A stretch of DNA of 64,000 nt, from the NCBI GenBank assembly GCA_050258815.1, contig JBLMZM010000290.1:10873-74872 (forward strand). Direction: 5' to 3'. Source of the DNA: JAAXKN01 sp050258815 (GTDB lineage: Bacteria; Bacteroidota; Ignavibacteria; Ignavibacteriales; SURF-24). Below the pieces are notes generated by a model. That model was not told where the DNA came from and did no database searches. It was given only the letters and a program-made list of their open reading frames with translations. The stretch's first letter is position 1, and every line of letters starts with the position of its first letter. Shown one piece after another: positions 1 through 9,727 of the stretch. The position numbers and the translations under genes are program-made.

Positions 1-1
1 C

Positions 2-1237
2 GTAAAAGGTGGAGATTACGGACCATATATGCAATCGGAAAGGCTTAATATATATAAGAAATATGCCGAAGAATTGATTGCCAGCAAGCATGCTTACTAT
101 TGCTTTTGTACGCAGGAAAGACTGACTGAGGTAAGAGAAAATCAGCAAAAGGCAGGACAGCAGCCCAAATATGATAAACACTGCCTGGCTCTGACACCCG
201 GTGAAATTGAGGAAAAGCTTAAAAATGGAGAGCCATACGTAGTAAGGATGAACGTACCTCCCGATTTGAAGATTGCGTTTGATGACATTGTCCGCGGAAG
301 GGTTGAATTCGACAGCAATATTATTGACGATCAGGTTCTTATAAAAAGTGACAGTTACCCAACGTATCATATGGCGAATGTAGTTGATGACCATCTGATG
401 AAAATTACACACGTCATCAGGGGCGAAGAATGGCTGTCATCTACTCCCAAACACGTTCTCTTATATGATTTCTTCGGCTGGGAAAAGCCGGTGTTTGCAC
501 ATCTTCCGTTATTACTGAACCCTGACAAATCCAAGTTAAGCAAGCGTCAGGGCGATGTTGCTGTTGAAGATTACAGGGCTAAAGGCTATTTGAAAGAGGC
601 CTTGCTGAATTTTGTTGCCCTGCTTGGATGGAATGCAGGCGATGACGTGGAATACTATCAGCTTGAAGAAATGATCCGCAGGTTCTCGCTCGAACGTGTA
701 AATAAGTCTGGTGCCGTCTTTAATATTGAAAAATTAAACTGGCTTAATGCTGAACATTTAAGGAAAAAATCGGCGACTGAACTACTTACTCTGTTACGTG
801 AAGTGCTGGCAGATTCATCTTATAAGGATAACCCGTACAGTGACGATTATCTGGTGAAGGTAATTGATGCAATGCGCGAAAGAGTAACATTCGTAAAGGA
901 ATATGTCGAAAAAAGTCCCTATTTCTTTGCCAGACCCGAATCGTATGACGAGAATGCCATAGCAAAGAATTGGAAGGAAAATACTCCTGAATATCTTGAA
1001 AAACTGATTGAGGCCTATTCTGCTCTTGAAAACCCCGCAAAGGAACAGTACGAATCAGTACTCAAGAGTACTGCAGAGGCTCTGGCCGTAGGAAATGCAA
1101 AACTTATCCACCCGGTACGGCTTGCAGTTTCAGGCATGAGCGGAGGTCCGGGTTTATTTGACATTCTGGAGATTCTTGGGAAAGAAGAAAGCATTTACAG
1201 ACTTAAAGAAGCAATTAAAAAGATTAAACCTATCTGA
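2..1237 (+). CDS. gltX: Glutamyl-tRNA synthetase, 5'-truncated by window edge
   Basis: Charges tRNA-Glu with glutamate in the cytoplasm. The frame is open from base 2 and the first visible residues read GDYGPYMQSER, which is interior sequence of the class I catalytic domain. The first ATG at 29 is therefore not the start, and the HIGH motif lies upstream of the window. Counting from that Met, residues 169-173 (KLSKR) are the KMSKS-type ATP loop. Cysteines 25, 27 and 52 resemble the zinc-binding cluster of bacterial GluRS. The C-terminal helical anticodon-binding domain follows to a normal end. It lies 59 bases before the glnS ATG on the same strand. Having both enzymes implies direct Gln-tRNA charging. 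Confidence 0.95.
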   Translation, partial: VKGGDYGPYMQSERLNIYKKYAEELIASKHAYYCFCTQERLTEVRENQQKAGQQPKYDKHCLALTPGEIEEKLKNGEPYVVRMNVPPDLKIAFDDIVRGRVEFDSNIIDDQVLIKSDSYPTYHMANVVDDHLMKITHVIRGEEWLSSTPKHVLLYDFFGWEKPVFAHLPLLLNPDKSKLSKRQGDVAVEDYRAKGYLKEALLNFVALLGWNAGDDVEYYQLEEMIRRFSLERVNKSGAVFNIEKLNWLNAEHLRKKSATELLTLLREVLADSSYKDNPYSDDYLVKVIDAMRERVTFVKEYVEKSPYFFARPESYDENAIAKNWKENTPEYLEKLIEAYSALENPAKEQYESVLKSTAEALAVGNAKLIHPVRLAVSGMSGGPGLFDILEILGKEESIYRLKEAIKKIKPI

Positions 1238-1296
1238 TTTTTGCTGTACTAAATTTACTATTGAAGAATTATTCAAAATCGGATATACTATATTTT

Positions 1297-3057
1297 ATGG
1301 AAGAAAATAAAAATAATAAAGAAGAGAAAAAGGACCTTTCGCTTGGGAATAAAGTGACGGTCAATGGCGATAAGACTGTTGTAAATACGGTCCCTTCGCT
1401 GGATTTTATCAGAACAATTATTTCAGAAGATCTGAAAACCAATAAATTCGGAGGCAAGGTGCACACCCGCTTCCCTCCTGAACCAAACGGTTATCTGCAT
1501 ATCGGACATGCAAAATCAATATGCCTGAATTTCGGAGTAGCCAAAGAATTCAGCGGATTATGCAACCTGCGCTTCGATGATACAAATCCGAGCAAAGAAG
1601 ACGTCGAATATGTTGATTCCATCATTGAAGACGTAAAATGGCTGGGATTTGACTGGGATGACAGGATGTTCTATGCTTCCGATTATTTTGATAAATTATA
1701 CGGCTTTGCCGTTCAGCTGATACAAAAAGGAAAAGCTTACGTTTGTGATTTAACTCCACAGGAAGTCAGACAGTACAGGGGAACTTTGACAGAACCTGGC
1801 AAAAACAGTCCTTACCGCGACAGAACTATTGAAGAAAATATGGATCTGTTTGAAAAAATGAAAGCCGGCGAATTTCCGGACGGTTCACGCACGCTGAGGG
1901 CAAAAATTGATATGGCCTCTCCTAATCTGAATATGCGCGACCCGGTTATTTACCGTATCCTGAGAGCAACACACCACCGTACCGGTGATAAGTGGTGTAT
2001 CTACCCTATGTATGACTTCGCTCACGGCTTTTCTGACTCCATTGAAGGAATTACCCATTCAATCTGTACGTTGGAATTTGAAGCGCACCGGCCATTATAT
2101 GACTGGTTCCTGGATGAATTGGAAGTATACCATCCGCAGCAGGTAGAATTTGCGCGGCTGAACCTGAATTATACAGTTATGAGCAAACGTAAACTTCTGC
2201 AGCTCGTTGAGGAAGGCTTTGTCAGCGGCTGGGATGACCCGAGAATGCCTACCATTTCCGGTCTGAGAAGACGCGGCTACACACCCGAGTCTATTCGTAA
2301 TTTCAGTGAGAAAGTGGGTGTAGCAAAGAGAGATAATACTATAGATGTTGCTTTACTGGAACATAGCATACGTGAGGATCTTAACAAACGTGCTATGCGT
2401 GTTATGGCTGTATTGAATCCATTGAAGGTAATAATTGATAACTACCCTGATGGCCAGGTTGAAGAACTTGATGCAACTAATAACCCTGAAGATGCCTCAA
2501 TGGGTACACGCAAAGTCCCGTTCTCTAAAGTTCTTTATATCGAGCAGGATGATTTCCGTGAAGATCCGCCGAAAAAGTTTTTCAGACTTTTCCCTGGAAA
2601 CGAGGTCAGGCTCCGGTATGCATACATAATTAAATGCAATGAAGTTATTAAAGACGAGAAAACAGGTGAAATTAAAGAACTTCACTGCTCATATTATCCT
2701 GAAACCAAGAGCGGGTCTGATCAGAGCGGCAGGAAAGTCAAAGGTACCATTCACTGGGTATCTGCAGAACACGCGATTCAGGCTGAAGTAAGGCTTTATG
2801 ACCGTCTTTTCAGTGTGGAAGATCCTACAGTTGAAAAGGCTGATACTGACTGGAAATCTTATCTCAACCCTGACTCTTTACAGGTATTAAGCACCTGTTT
2901 GTTAGAACCCGGTTTAGCGGATGCCACACCTGGAAGCAAATACCAGTTTGAAAGGCAGGGATATTTCTGTGTAGACAAGGATTCAACCAGGGGGAAACTG
3001 ATATTTAACCGTACGGTTGCCCTTAGAGATTCATGGGCTAAAATAGAAAAATCCTGA
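1297..3057 (+). CDS. glnS: Glutaminyl-tRNA synthetase
   Basis: Charges tRNA-Gln directly. The protein shows PEPNGYLHIGHAKS near residue 68 (HIGH motif, GlnRS-type) and VMSKRKL near residue 295 (KMSKS-type loop), followed by the two beta-barrel anticodon-binding domains typical of GlnRS. About 586 aa is close to the family norm. The frame can be extended to a TTG at 1261, but the ATG at 1297 gives a conventional lysine-rich N terminus and is preferred; neither has a strong Shine-Dalgarno. A rho-independent terminator follows directly. The only tRNA gene in the window is a tRNA-Gln, about 24 kb away. Confidence 0.95.
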   Translation: MEENKNNKEEKKDLSLGNKVTVNGDKTVVNTVPSLDFIRTIISEDLKTNKFGGKVHTRFPPEPNGYLHIGHAKSICLNFGVAKEFSGLCNLRFDDTNPSKEDVEYVDSIIEDVKWLGFDWDDRMFYASDYFDKLYGFAVQLIQKGKAYVCDLTPQEVRQYRGTLTEPGKNSPYRDRTIEENMDLFEKMKAGEFPDGSRTLRAKIDMASPNLNMRDPVIYRILRATHHRTGDKWCIYPMYDFAHGFSDSIEGITHSICTLEFEAHRPLYDWFLDELEVYHPQQVEFARLNLNYTVMSKRKLLQLVEEGFVSGWDDPRMPTISGLRRRGYTPESIRNFSEKVGVAKRDNTIDVALLEHSIREDLNKRAMRVMAVLNPLKVIIDNYPDGQVEELDATNNPEDASMGTRKVPFSKVLYIEQDDFREDPPKKFFRLFPGNEVRLRYAYIIKCNEVIKDEKTGEIKELHCSYYPETKSGSDQSGRKVKGTIHWVSAEHAIQAEVRLYDRLFSVEDPTVEKADTDWKSYLNPDSLQVLSTCLLEPGLADATPGSKYQFERQGYFCVDKDSTRGKLIFNRTVALRDSWAKIEKS

Positions 3058-3066
3058 TAAATTGAA

Positions 3067-3094
3067 AAGGCGGGGTTAATCCCCCGCCTTTTTT
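3067..3094 (+). terminator. Rho-independent terminator after glnS
   Basis: A perfect 9-bp stem (AAGGCGGGG/CCCCGCCTT) with a 6-base loop is followed by a T run. It sits just after the glnS stop. The A run on the 5' side means it may also terminate the convergent CorC-like gene. Confidence 0.9.
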
Positions 3095-3125
3095 GTATAA
3101 TCATTTAGCAATATTCTTAACTCTT

Positions 3126-4355
3126 CTATACTTCCTCGGGAAGTACTGTAACTTTAACGAGTTCTATTCTGATCTGGTTCGACCGGATTATTAGTATCTT
3201 AAATTTATCTATAACAAGAGTCTCCCCCTGCAGTGGAATCCTCCCAAGGTGTGAAGTTATATACCCGCCAATAGTCGCATAATCCCCTTCCGGCAAATTA
3301 AGCATGAATTGATCATTGATATAGTCAATTTCTACTTTTCCGCCTATTATATAAGTACTATCCCCGATGCTTTTGCATATTTCATCATCAGTATCGTACT
3401 CGTCCTTGATCTCCCCCAGAAGTTCCTCAATAATATCTTCCATAGTCAGTATCCCGGCCGTTCCTCCAAATTCATCAACGGCAACTGCAAATGAGACCCT
3501 TTTTGATGAGAACTCATTCAACATCTCTGTACTCTTTTTGGTATCTGGAACAAATATTACAGGGCGAATTATACTTGCAAGGTTTTCGGGCTTCTTAAAA
3601 AGATCGTAGGCCAGAACAATACCTTTTATATTATCCAGGCTATCTTCAAATACCGGGAGTTTGGAATACCCGGATTCTATGAACACCTGCAGCACCTCAT
3701 CGATAGTGCTGGTTACTTCAACTCCAACAATATCCGTCCTGGGCCGCATTACCTCGTAAACTCTCCGGTCCCCAAGTTCTATGATCCTTGTAAGAATATC
3801 TGTTTCATTTTTGTTAACGTGTCCGGCTTCCTGGCTTTCTCTTACCAGCATCTGAATTTCCTGTCTGTTGAAGAGAAGGTTAATGCTTTCTTCCTTAACA
3901 CTTTCTCCGCGTGAGAAAAATTTAGAAACCAGGGATGTGACTTTAGTAAACGGGAACAAGATAACGGTGACAACACGAACCGGAATAATTGTAATCATCA
4001 GCATTCTGTCCGCCATTTCCCTTGCTACATATTTGGGGAGAAGCTCTCCGAAAAAAAGCAGCAATGAGGTTGAAACCAATAAGATGCTCCATTCGGTAAG
4101 GTGGAAGTAGTATTCCAGAAATATCGTGATGATTGAGGAAAATGTGATCTGTACTATATTGGTGCTTATAAGGATAGTAGAAAAAAACAACTGGCTGTTC
4201 TTAAAGAAGTATAAGGCTGTCTGTGCGGCCAGATTGTTCTTCCTGGCTTTAATCTCAAATTTTATCTTGTTCGCAACAACAAAGGCGAGTTCCGAAGAAG
4301 AAAAGAACGCACTGAGTAAAATTAGTAAAAATAGTAGAAATAATTGTCCGAACAT
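3126..4355 (-). CDS. CorC/HlyC-family membrane protein (CNNM domain + CBS pair)
   Basis: About 409 aa. Four or so hydrophobic segments in the first ~150 residues form the DUF21/CNNM transmembrane domain. A tandem CBS pair follows (about 195-320, including the typical VMRPRTDIV stretch and an FGGTAGILTMEDIIEELLGEI region). A C-terminal CorC_HlyC domain ends the protein. The family is linked to Mg2+/Co2+ efflux or resistance and is often annotated as hemolysin-related, although few members are tested. The gene is convergent with glnS and separated from it by the terminator. The exact ion cannot be read from the sequence. Confidence 0.9.
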   Translation of the reverse strand: MFGQLFLLFLLILLSAFFSSSELAFVVANKIKFEIKARKNNLAAQTALYFFKNSQLFFSTILISTNIVQITFSSIITIFLEYYFHLTEWSILLVSTSLLLFFGELLPKYVAREMADRMLMITIIPVRVVTVILFPFTKVTSLVSKFFSRGESVKEESINLLFNRQEIQMLVRESQEAGHVNKNETDILTRIIELGDRRVYEVMRPRTDIVGVEVTSTIDEVLQVFIESGYSKLPVFEDSLDNIKGIVLAYDLFKKPENLASIIRPVIFVPDTKKSTEMLNEFSSKRVSFAVAVDEFGGTAGILTMEDIIEELLGEIKDEYDTDDEICKSIGDSTYIIGGKVEIDYINDQFMLNLPEGDYATIGGYITSHLGRIPLQGETLVIDKFKILIIRSNQIRIELVKVTVLPEEV

Positions 4356-4417
4356 GTCTGATTTATTAATATAATTAATTGTAAATAGCTGCCAGGCAAT
4401 TATCCCGGTTTTTCATA

Positions 4418-5332
4418 TTAAAAATACACTATATAAATTGCAGTTAATATATATAAAATAATATTTATGATCATTGGTATATCTGTTAACATAACTTCCG
4501 TTGCATTCTCACCCTTGCTCTTCTTATAAACAAGATACATAAATCTAAATATTCCAAAAACCACAAAAATAGTTGTATAGACGAGATTTTCGCTGTGCAG
4601 ATAGCTGGTGGTTCTTTCAGAAACGGAATAAAGTGCATAACAGATAATTACACCGGCTGCAGAAATTGTAGCCAGCTGTTCAGTAAAACTGATAGAGTAT
4701 TCAGACAGCACCTTTCTTGTACTGCCTCCTTCCGCCAGATTCAGCCCCAACTCTGAGCGTCTTTTCATTATAGCCAGAAACAGCGAAATGAATAGCGTCG
4801 TAAGAATCAGCCAGCTGGAAACGTATACAGATATTACATAAGCGCCGGCCAGGACCCTCAGCATAAATCCGGCAGCAATACTAATAATATCAATTATCAC
4901 AACGTGTTTTAACACCAGCGAATAAAGGATGTTCAGCACAATGTAACCTAAAAGAGCGGACACAAATGCCATGTTCAGTTTCAGGATAAGAAATATCACG
5001 GGTAAAAACAGGACAACAATGGTGATCACTGCACTTTGCTTCGAAATAGCACCACTGGCAATTGGTCTGGACTTCTTTTTCGGATGTAATTTGTCAGATT
5101 CAATGTCGAACAGATCATTCATTATATAAACGACACTTGAAGTAAGACAAAAAGCAATAAATGCCAGTACAACTTCCAGTGTATAGCTCGGATAAAACAA
5201 ATTCTTTGAAAACAGCAGCGGAACAAAAACAAAGAGGTTCTTAATCCATTGAGCGACACGCAACAATTTCAAATAGTTAGACATCACAGTCCAGAGGTTA
5301 TGAGAATAAACAATGTCAGCAGATTGGTTCAT
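4418..5332 (-). CDS. UbiA-family prenyltransferase (decaprenyl-phosphate phosphoribosyltransferase-like)
   Basis: A polytopic membrane protein of about 304 aa. The first aspartate-rich motif (NDLFDIESDKLHP, then KKSRPIASGAIS) is the form seen in decaprenyl-phosphate phosphoribosyltransferases, which use PRPP, more than in menaquinone or ubiquinone prenyltransferases. If so, it would make a polyprenyl-phosphoribose sugar donor for envelope glycans. A second in-frame ATG at 5284 begins MSNYLKLLRVAQWIKN, which matches the usual family N terminus and may be the true start. The gene is downstream of the mutase on the same strand, with a gap of about 105 bases. Confidence 0.8.
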   Translation of the reverse strand: MNQSADIVYSHNLWTVMSNYLKLLRVAQWIKNLFVFVPLLFSKNLFYPSYTLEVVLAFIAFCLTSSVVYIMNDLFDIESDKLHPKKKSRPIASGAISKQSAVITIVVLFLPVIFLILKLNMAFVSALLGYIVLNILYSLVLKHVVIIDIISIAAGFMLRVLAGAYVISVYVSSWLILTTLFISLFLAIMKRRSELGLNLAEGGSTRKVLSEYSISFTEQLATISAAGVIICYALYSVSERTTSYLHSENLVYTTIFVVFGIFRFMYLVYKKSKGENATEVMLTDIPMIINIILYILTAIYIVYF

Positions 5333-5437
5333 GTTTCATCCGGTGTAAAATAATTCAATATTGGAAGCTGAAATATATATTATTTATTCTCTTTACGCAA
5401 AATGCTTTTGCTACTCAGTTATATTGTGTGGATCCGG

Positions 5438-7090
5438 CTAAAATACTATAGTCTCCTCATAGATACCAAAATGCTTTTTAAGCTCCTGAACCATTTCTCC
5501 AAGTGTAACATAGTTTTCAGAGGCTTCAATTAAAACAGGCATAAGATTTCTGCCGTCTTTGGCCGCATTTCCTATTTCCAGCAGGGACTGTTTCACCTTT
5601 TCTTCATTACGGCTTTGACGCAACATCTCAAGTCTTTTTTTCTGTTTTGCTTCTACTTCGGAAGAAATTGTAAGAAGCGGGATATCAATTTTTTCTTCCT
5701 CCTCAACGAATTCGTTTACTCCAACTATGAACTTCTCCTTTCTTTCCAGTTCAAGCTGGTATCTGTAGGCTGCATCTGCAATTTCTTTCTGAAAATATCC
5801 GGCTTCAATTGATTCGATTACTCCACCCAGCGCATCAATCTGTGCAAATATTTCATTGGCCTGTTTTTCCATCTTATCTGTCAAAGACTCTATATAATAG
5901 CTGCCTCCCAGAGGGTCTACAGTATTGATTACACCTGTTTCATAGGCAATTAGCTGCTGTGTTCTAAGTGCAATCTTTACGGCTTCCTCGCTCGGAAGTG
6001 CCAGGGTCTCATCCATGGAGTTAGTATGCAGTGACTGTGTACCACCGAGCACGGCGGCAAGAGCCTGGAATGCAGTACGGATGATGTTATTTTCAGGCTG
6101 TTGGGCCGTAAGGGTAACTCCAGCAGTCTGTGTATGAAATCTTAGCCACCATGACCTGGGGTTCTTAGCGCCATATTTTTCCTTCATTCTTCTTGCATAT
6201 ATTCTGCGGGCAGCCCTGTACTTGGCTATCTCCTCAAAGAAATCAAGGTGTGAATTAAAAAAGAAAGAAATTCTGGGAGCAAACTCATCAATATCCAGCC
6301 CTCTTTCCAGGCATGCTTCAATGTAAGCAAAACCATCGGCCAGTGTAAATGCCAGTTCCTGTACAGCCGTTGACCCAGCCTCCCTGATATGATATCCGCT
6401 GACTGATACCGGATTCCACTGAGGGACCTCCTTAGTACAGTATTCAATCATATCGGTAATTATTCTCATGGAAGGTTTGGGTGGAAATATAAATTCCTTC
6501 TGAGCTATATATTCTTTTAGTATGTCATTCTGAAGAGTACCTCTCAGCAAACTGAAATCAATCCCCTGCTTTTTTGCCACTGCGAGATAAAACGCAAATA
6601 TCATTGCTGCAGGAGAATTTATAGTCATTGAGGTTGAAACTTTATCGAGAGGAATTTTATTGAACAAAATTTCCATATCCTTGAGTGAGGAAACGGCCAC
6701 TCCGCAGATCCCGACTTCGCCGTTGCTTAACTTCGCATCCGAATCCCACCCCATCAAAGTAGGAAGATCAAAAGCAACTGAAAGGCCTGTTTGCCCATGT
6801 TTCAGCAGATAATGAAATCTTTCATTCGTATCCTCAGGAGTACCGAAGCCTGCAAACTGGCGCATGGTCCATATTTTGCCCCTGTAACCATTTGAGTGTA
6901 TACCCCTTGTATAAGGGTACTCACCCGGAAATCCAATATCATTTATATAGTTGCTATTTTTAATATCATCTGGAGTGTATAAGACATTTACAGGTTCTCC
7001 GCTGACAGAAGTAAACTTCATTCCTGTATTGGAAGCCTTAGAAACTTTTCCCAGATATTTGTCTCTTGCTTTTTTTAATTCTTCGTCCAT
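5438..7090 (-). CDS. B12-dependent acyl-CoA mutase large subunit, isobutyryl-CoA mutase-like
   Basis: About 550 aa covering only the TIM-barrel substrate domain of the methylmalonyl-CoA mutase superfamily. The cobalamin-binding DxHxxG domain is absent, so a separate small subunit must exist elsewhere. The ATG at 7090 is chosen over one at 7114 because AGAGGG lies just upstream. In this numbering Phe79 (in RQFAGFG) and Gln197 (in EYIAQKE) occupy the positions of Tyr89 and Arg207 of methylmalonyl-CoA mutase, with the same 118-residue spacing. Phe/Gln is the pair known for isobutyryl-CoA mutase, so isobutyryl-/butyryl-CoA is the likelier substrate. Automatic annotation would probably call it methylmalonyl-CoA mutase. 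Confidence 0.88.
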   Translation of the reverse strand: MDEELKKARDKYLGKVSKASNTGMKFTSVSGEPVNVLYTPDDIKNSNYINDIGFPGEYPYTRGIHSNGYRGKIWTMRQFAGFGTPEDTNERFHYLLKHGQTGLSVAFDLPTLMGWDSDAKLSNGEVGICGVAVSSLKDMEILFNKIPLDKVSTSMTINSPAAMIFAFYLAVAKKQGIDFSLLRGTLQNDILKEYIAQKEFIFPPKPSMRIITDMIEYCTKEVPQWNPVSVSGYHIREAGSTAVQELAFTLADGFAYIEACLERGLDIDEFAPRISFFFNSHLDFFEEIAKYRAARRIYARRMKEKYGAKNPRSWWLRFHTQTAGVTLTAQQPENNIIRTAFQALAAVLGGTQSLHTNSMDETLALPSEEAVKIALRTQQLIAYETGVINTVDPLGGSYYIESLTDKMEKQANEIFAQIDALGGVIESIEAGYFQKEIADAAYRYQLELERKEKFIVGVNEFVEEEEKIDIPLLTISSEVEAKQKKRLEMLRQSRNEEKVKQSLLEIGNAAKDGRNLMPVLIEASENYVTLGEMVQELKKHFGIYEETIVF

Positions 7091-7208
7091 TTTGCCCTCT
7101 TTTTGCATTATCATTAATTATACAGAATAATCATGAAAATTTAAATTCAAAATTTTCCATCTCTGTAAATCACAGCTATACTCAGTCCAAATCTTTATAC
7201 ACAGTATA

Positions 7209-9089
7209 TCAGGACGTCCTTCCAAATCTTTTATCAAACTCCTCCAGAGGAATTTTAATAACGATGGGACGGCCGTGAGGGCAAACGTAAGGCATAGAGG
7301 TTGCAAACAGTTGATCAACCAGCAGACGCATTTCCTTTTCGGACAATTTATCGCCTGCCTTTATTGCAGTTTTGCAGGAAAAGGACTTTGCCAGGTTATC
7401 CTTTTCTTCAAGATGCTTCTCTCTCTGGTTTTTTTTATATTCGTCAACAATCTCCAGCAGAATTCTTTCTTCCGTACCAAGTTTTACATCCTGTGGCACA
7501 CCATCAACAACTACGGTGTTCTTGCTGAAGAATTTAATTTCAAATCCCAGCTTTGTCAGGAAGGGCTGCAGCTCCTTTAGCAGCGCATAGTCACCGGGAT
7601 CTACCATAATTGTCTGGGAGAATAAAAGCTGTTGAGAAAACGGAAAGTCGGCATTAAAGGATTTCTGGGCTTTTTCATATAGAATCCTTTCGTGAGCAAC
7701 GTGCTGATCAATGATCATAAGACCGCTTTTTATCTGCGAAAGGATATATTTATTGTGCAGTTGAATAATAAATGAAGTAAATACCCGGACATCTTCGCTC
7801 TCAGAGCTTTCTGCCGGTACTGAATGAAATATTTCCCTGTTTTCCATTTCTCTGAAAGGATGGTTAATAGCTTCCGGTGGAGAAGTCCTCCTGATTTCCG
7901 GATTCAAGGAACTGAACAGCAAGTCAATATCCCTGTCACTGAAATTTGAATTACGACCCGCTCCCTGGTTACCGGACCTGTCATTAAAAACTGGACGGTC
8001 CTCAAAGTTTCCCTTTTCAGTTCTTTGCTGGTTATCAAATTGCAGTCTTTCATTATTTACATCTCCCCCGCCTGAAAAGGACATGGCAGGGACCAAATCG
8101 TAACTGCCGAGACTCTTCTTAATTACAGCATGCATAAAGGTATAGACATCCTTTTCATCCTCGAATTTCACCTCAAGTTTTGAGGGATGTACATTGATAT
8201 CAATTCCTCTTGGGTCCAGTTCAATGAATAATATAAAGAACGGGTAGTCCCCTTTATCCAGAATATTTTCGTATGCATGGAAAACCGCATGGTTCACCTG
8301 CTTGCTGACAACAAACCTGTTATTAATAAACAAATACTGTTCACCCTTACTTTTGCGCAGGTATGCAGGTTTTGCTATATAACCCGAAACGCTCAGGAAA
8401 TTAGTCATTTCTTTTACTTCAACCAGTGCTTCGAGCATATTATCAGCAAAAACAGCCCTGATACGGTCATCTCTTGAACCTGCTTCGAAATCAAAAATGA
8501 GATCATCGTCATTATAGAATTTAAAGGCAATACCAGGCTGGCTCAGGGCAATTCTTTTGAATGTTTCAATAATGTGTTTTAGTTCTGTAGCATCCGATTT
8601 TAGGAAATTTCTTCTTGCAGGTGTATTGAAAAAAAGGTTTTTGACAGAAATCGAAGTTCCCTTGGAAAATGAACCCTTTTCTCTGATTATTGTAGAACCA
8701 TCTTCAATTTTAAGGCAGATACCGATCTCCTGGTCCCGTGTCTCCGTCTTTATCTCCAGCTGGCTTACAGCAGCAATTGAGCTTAAAGCCTCTCCCCTGA
8801 ATCCAAGTGTTTTGATGGCTTCAAGATCTTCATACGTATGGATCTTACTGGTAGCGTGCCGCTGAATGCACATCAGTGCATCTGACTCCTCCATTCCATC
8901 ACCATTATCGGCTACCTGAATGAGTAATTTTCCTGCCCTTTTAACAATAACGTCTATACTTGTTGCATTGGCATCTATTGAATTTTCAAGAAGTTCTTTA
9001 ATAACAGATTCCGGACGCTGTACAACTTCACCCGCAGCAATTTTATTGGCAATATTTTCCGGGAGTATTTTAATTTTATTTGAATTCAT
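7209..9089 (-). CDS. mutL: DNA mismatch repair protein MutL
   Basis: Links mismatch recognition by MutS to strand incision. The N-terminal GHKL ATPase has ELLENSIDA (motif I), DNGDGM (II) and GFRGEAL (III). A variable linker spans about 340-430. The C-terminal dimerisation/endonuclease domain has DQHVAHERILYE, matching the metal-binding DQHA(x)2E(x)4E motif except Ala to Val at position 4. SCKTAIKAGD and CPHGRP near the end complete the endonuclease set, so this looks like an intrinsically nicking MutL as found in species without MutH. At 626 aa it is of normal length. The gene follows folA by 23 bases. Confidence 0.96.
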   Translation of the reverse strand: MNSNKIKILPENIANKIAAGEVVQRPESVIKELLENSIDANATSIDVIVKRAGKLLIQVADNGDGMEESDALMCIQRHATSKIHTYEDLEAIKTLGFRGEALSSIAAVSQLEIKTETRDQEIGICLKIEDGSTIIREKGSFSKGTSISVKNLFFNTPARRNFLKSDATELKHIIETFKRIALSQPGIAFKFYNDDDLIFDFEAGSRDDRIRAVFADNMLEALVEVKEMTNFLSVSGYIAKPAYLRKSKGEQYLFINNRFVVSKQVNHAVFHAYENILDKGDYPFFILFIELDPRGIDINVHPSKLEVKFEDEKDVYTFMHAVIKKSLGSYDLVPAMSFSGGGDVNNERLQFDNQQRTEKGNFEDRPVFNDRSGNQGAGRNSNFSDRDIDLLFSSLNPEIRRTSPPEAINHPFREMENREIFHSVPAESSESEDVRVFTSFIIQLHNKYILSQIKSGLMIIDQHVAHERILYEKAQKSFNADFPFSQQLLFSQTIMVDPGDYALLKELQPFLTKLGFEIKFFSKNTVVVDGVPQDVKLGTEERILLEIVDEYKKNQREKHLEEKDNLAKSFSCKTAIKAGDKLSEKEMRLLVDQLFATSMPYVCPHGRPIVIKIPLEEFDKRFGRTS

Positions 9090-9112
9090 ATTCTTCTTTC
9101 GTTACAACCTTA

Positions 9113-9592
9113 TTATTTTCTTACGTAAAGAATTACATCAAAATCGGGATAATTAATTTTCGTCTCTTCTTCCCACTTGTTCTTGTCAAAATCAGGAAAG
9201 AAAGTATCACCTTCAGCCACTATTTTCATTCTTGAGATACTCATTACATCAGCAGTTTTTATGGCCTGTTTGTATATTTCCCCGCCGCCGATTATAAATA
9301 CCTTCTCGGATTTCTCTGTTTCGCGGCAATAAGCATAAGCAGATTCAAGTGTATTGAATACCTTCACTCCTTCAAGATCATAATTCAGTTCTTTGTTTCG
9401 TGAAATAACTATATTCAGTCTTCCTTTAAGGGGTTTTTTCAGGGATTCAAAGGTTTTTCTTCCCATAATCACAGGGAACCCCATAGTCAACGATTTAAAG
9501 TACTGCAGGTCCTCCTTTGAGTGCCAGGGGATCATCCCATTCCTACCAATTACACCGTTTTTTGCTACAGCAACAACAATTATTTTCTGCAA
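9113..9592 (-). CDS. folA: Dihydrofolate reductase
   Basis: Reduces dihydrofolate to tetrahydrofolate with NADPH, regenerating the cofactor oxidised by ThyA. The 159-aa length is typical. The protein starts MQKIIVVAVAKNGVIG; IPW is followed by Asp28, which aligns with the catalytic Asp27 of E. coli; GRKTFES and the glycine-rich IIGGGEIY nucleotide-binding segment are present. It lies 135 bases downstream of thyA on the same strand and 23 bases before mutL, so thyA-folA-mutL may be co-transcribed. Confidence 0.96.
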   Translation of the reverse strand: MQKIIVVAVAKNGVIGRNGMIPWHSKEDLQYFKSLTMGFPVIMGRKTFESLKKPLKGRLNIVISRNKELNYDLEGVKVFNTLESAYAYCRETEKSEKVFIIGGGEIYKQAIKTADVMSISRMKIVAEGDTFFPDFDKNKWEEETKINYPDFDVILYVRK

Positions 9593-9727
9593 TTTATCCC
9601 TTTATAATAAGTAATAATTCCAAGCCAAAAATGAAATCAGAATTGCTGGTTTTAGCCGCTCCTTATGTGTGGATTGTTCCTGATCACATATTGAGGACTG
9701 GTTCACGATTCCTGCTTATATACTGCT

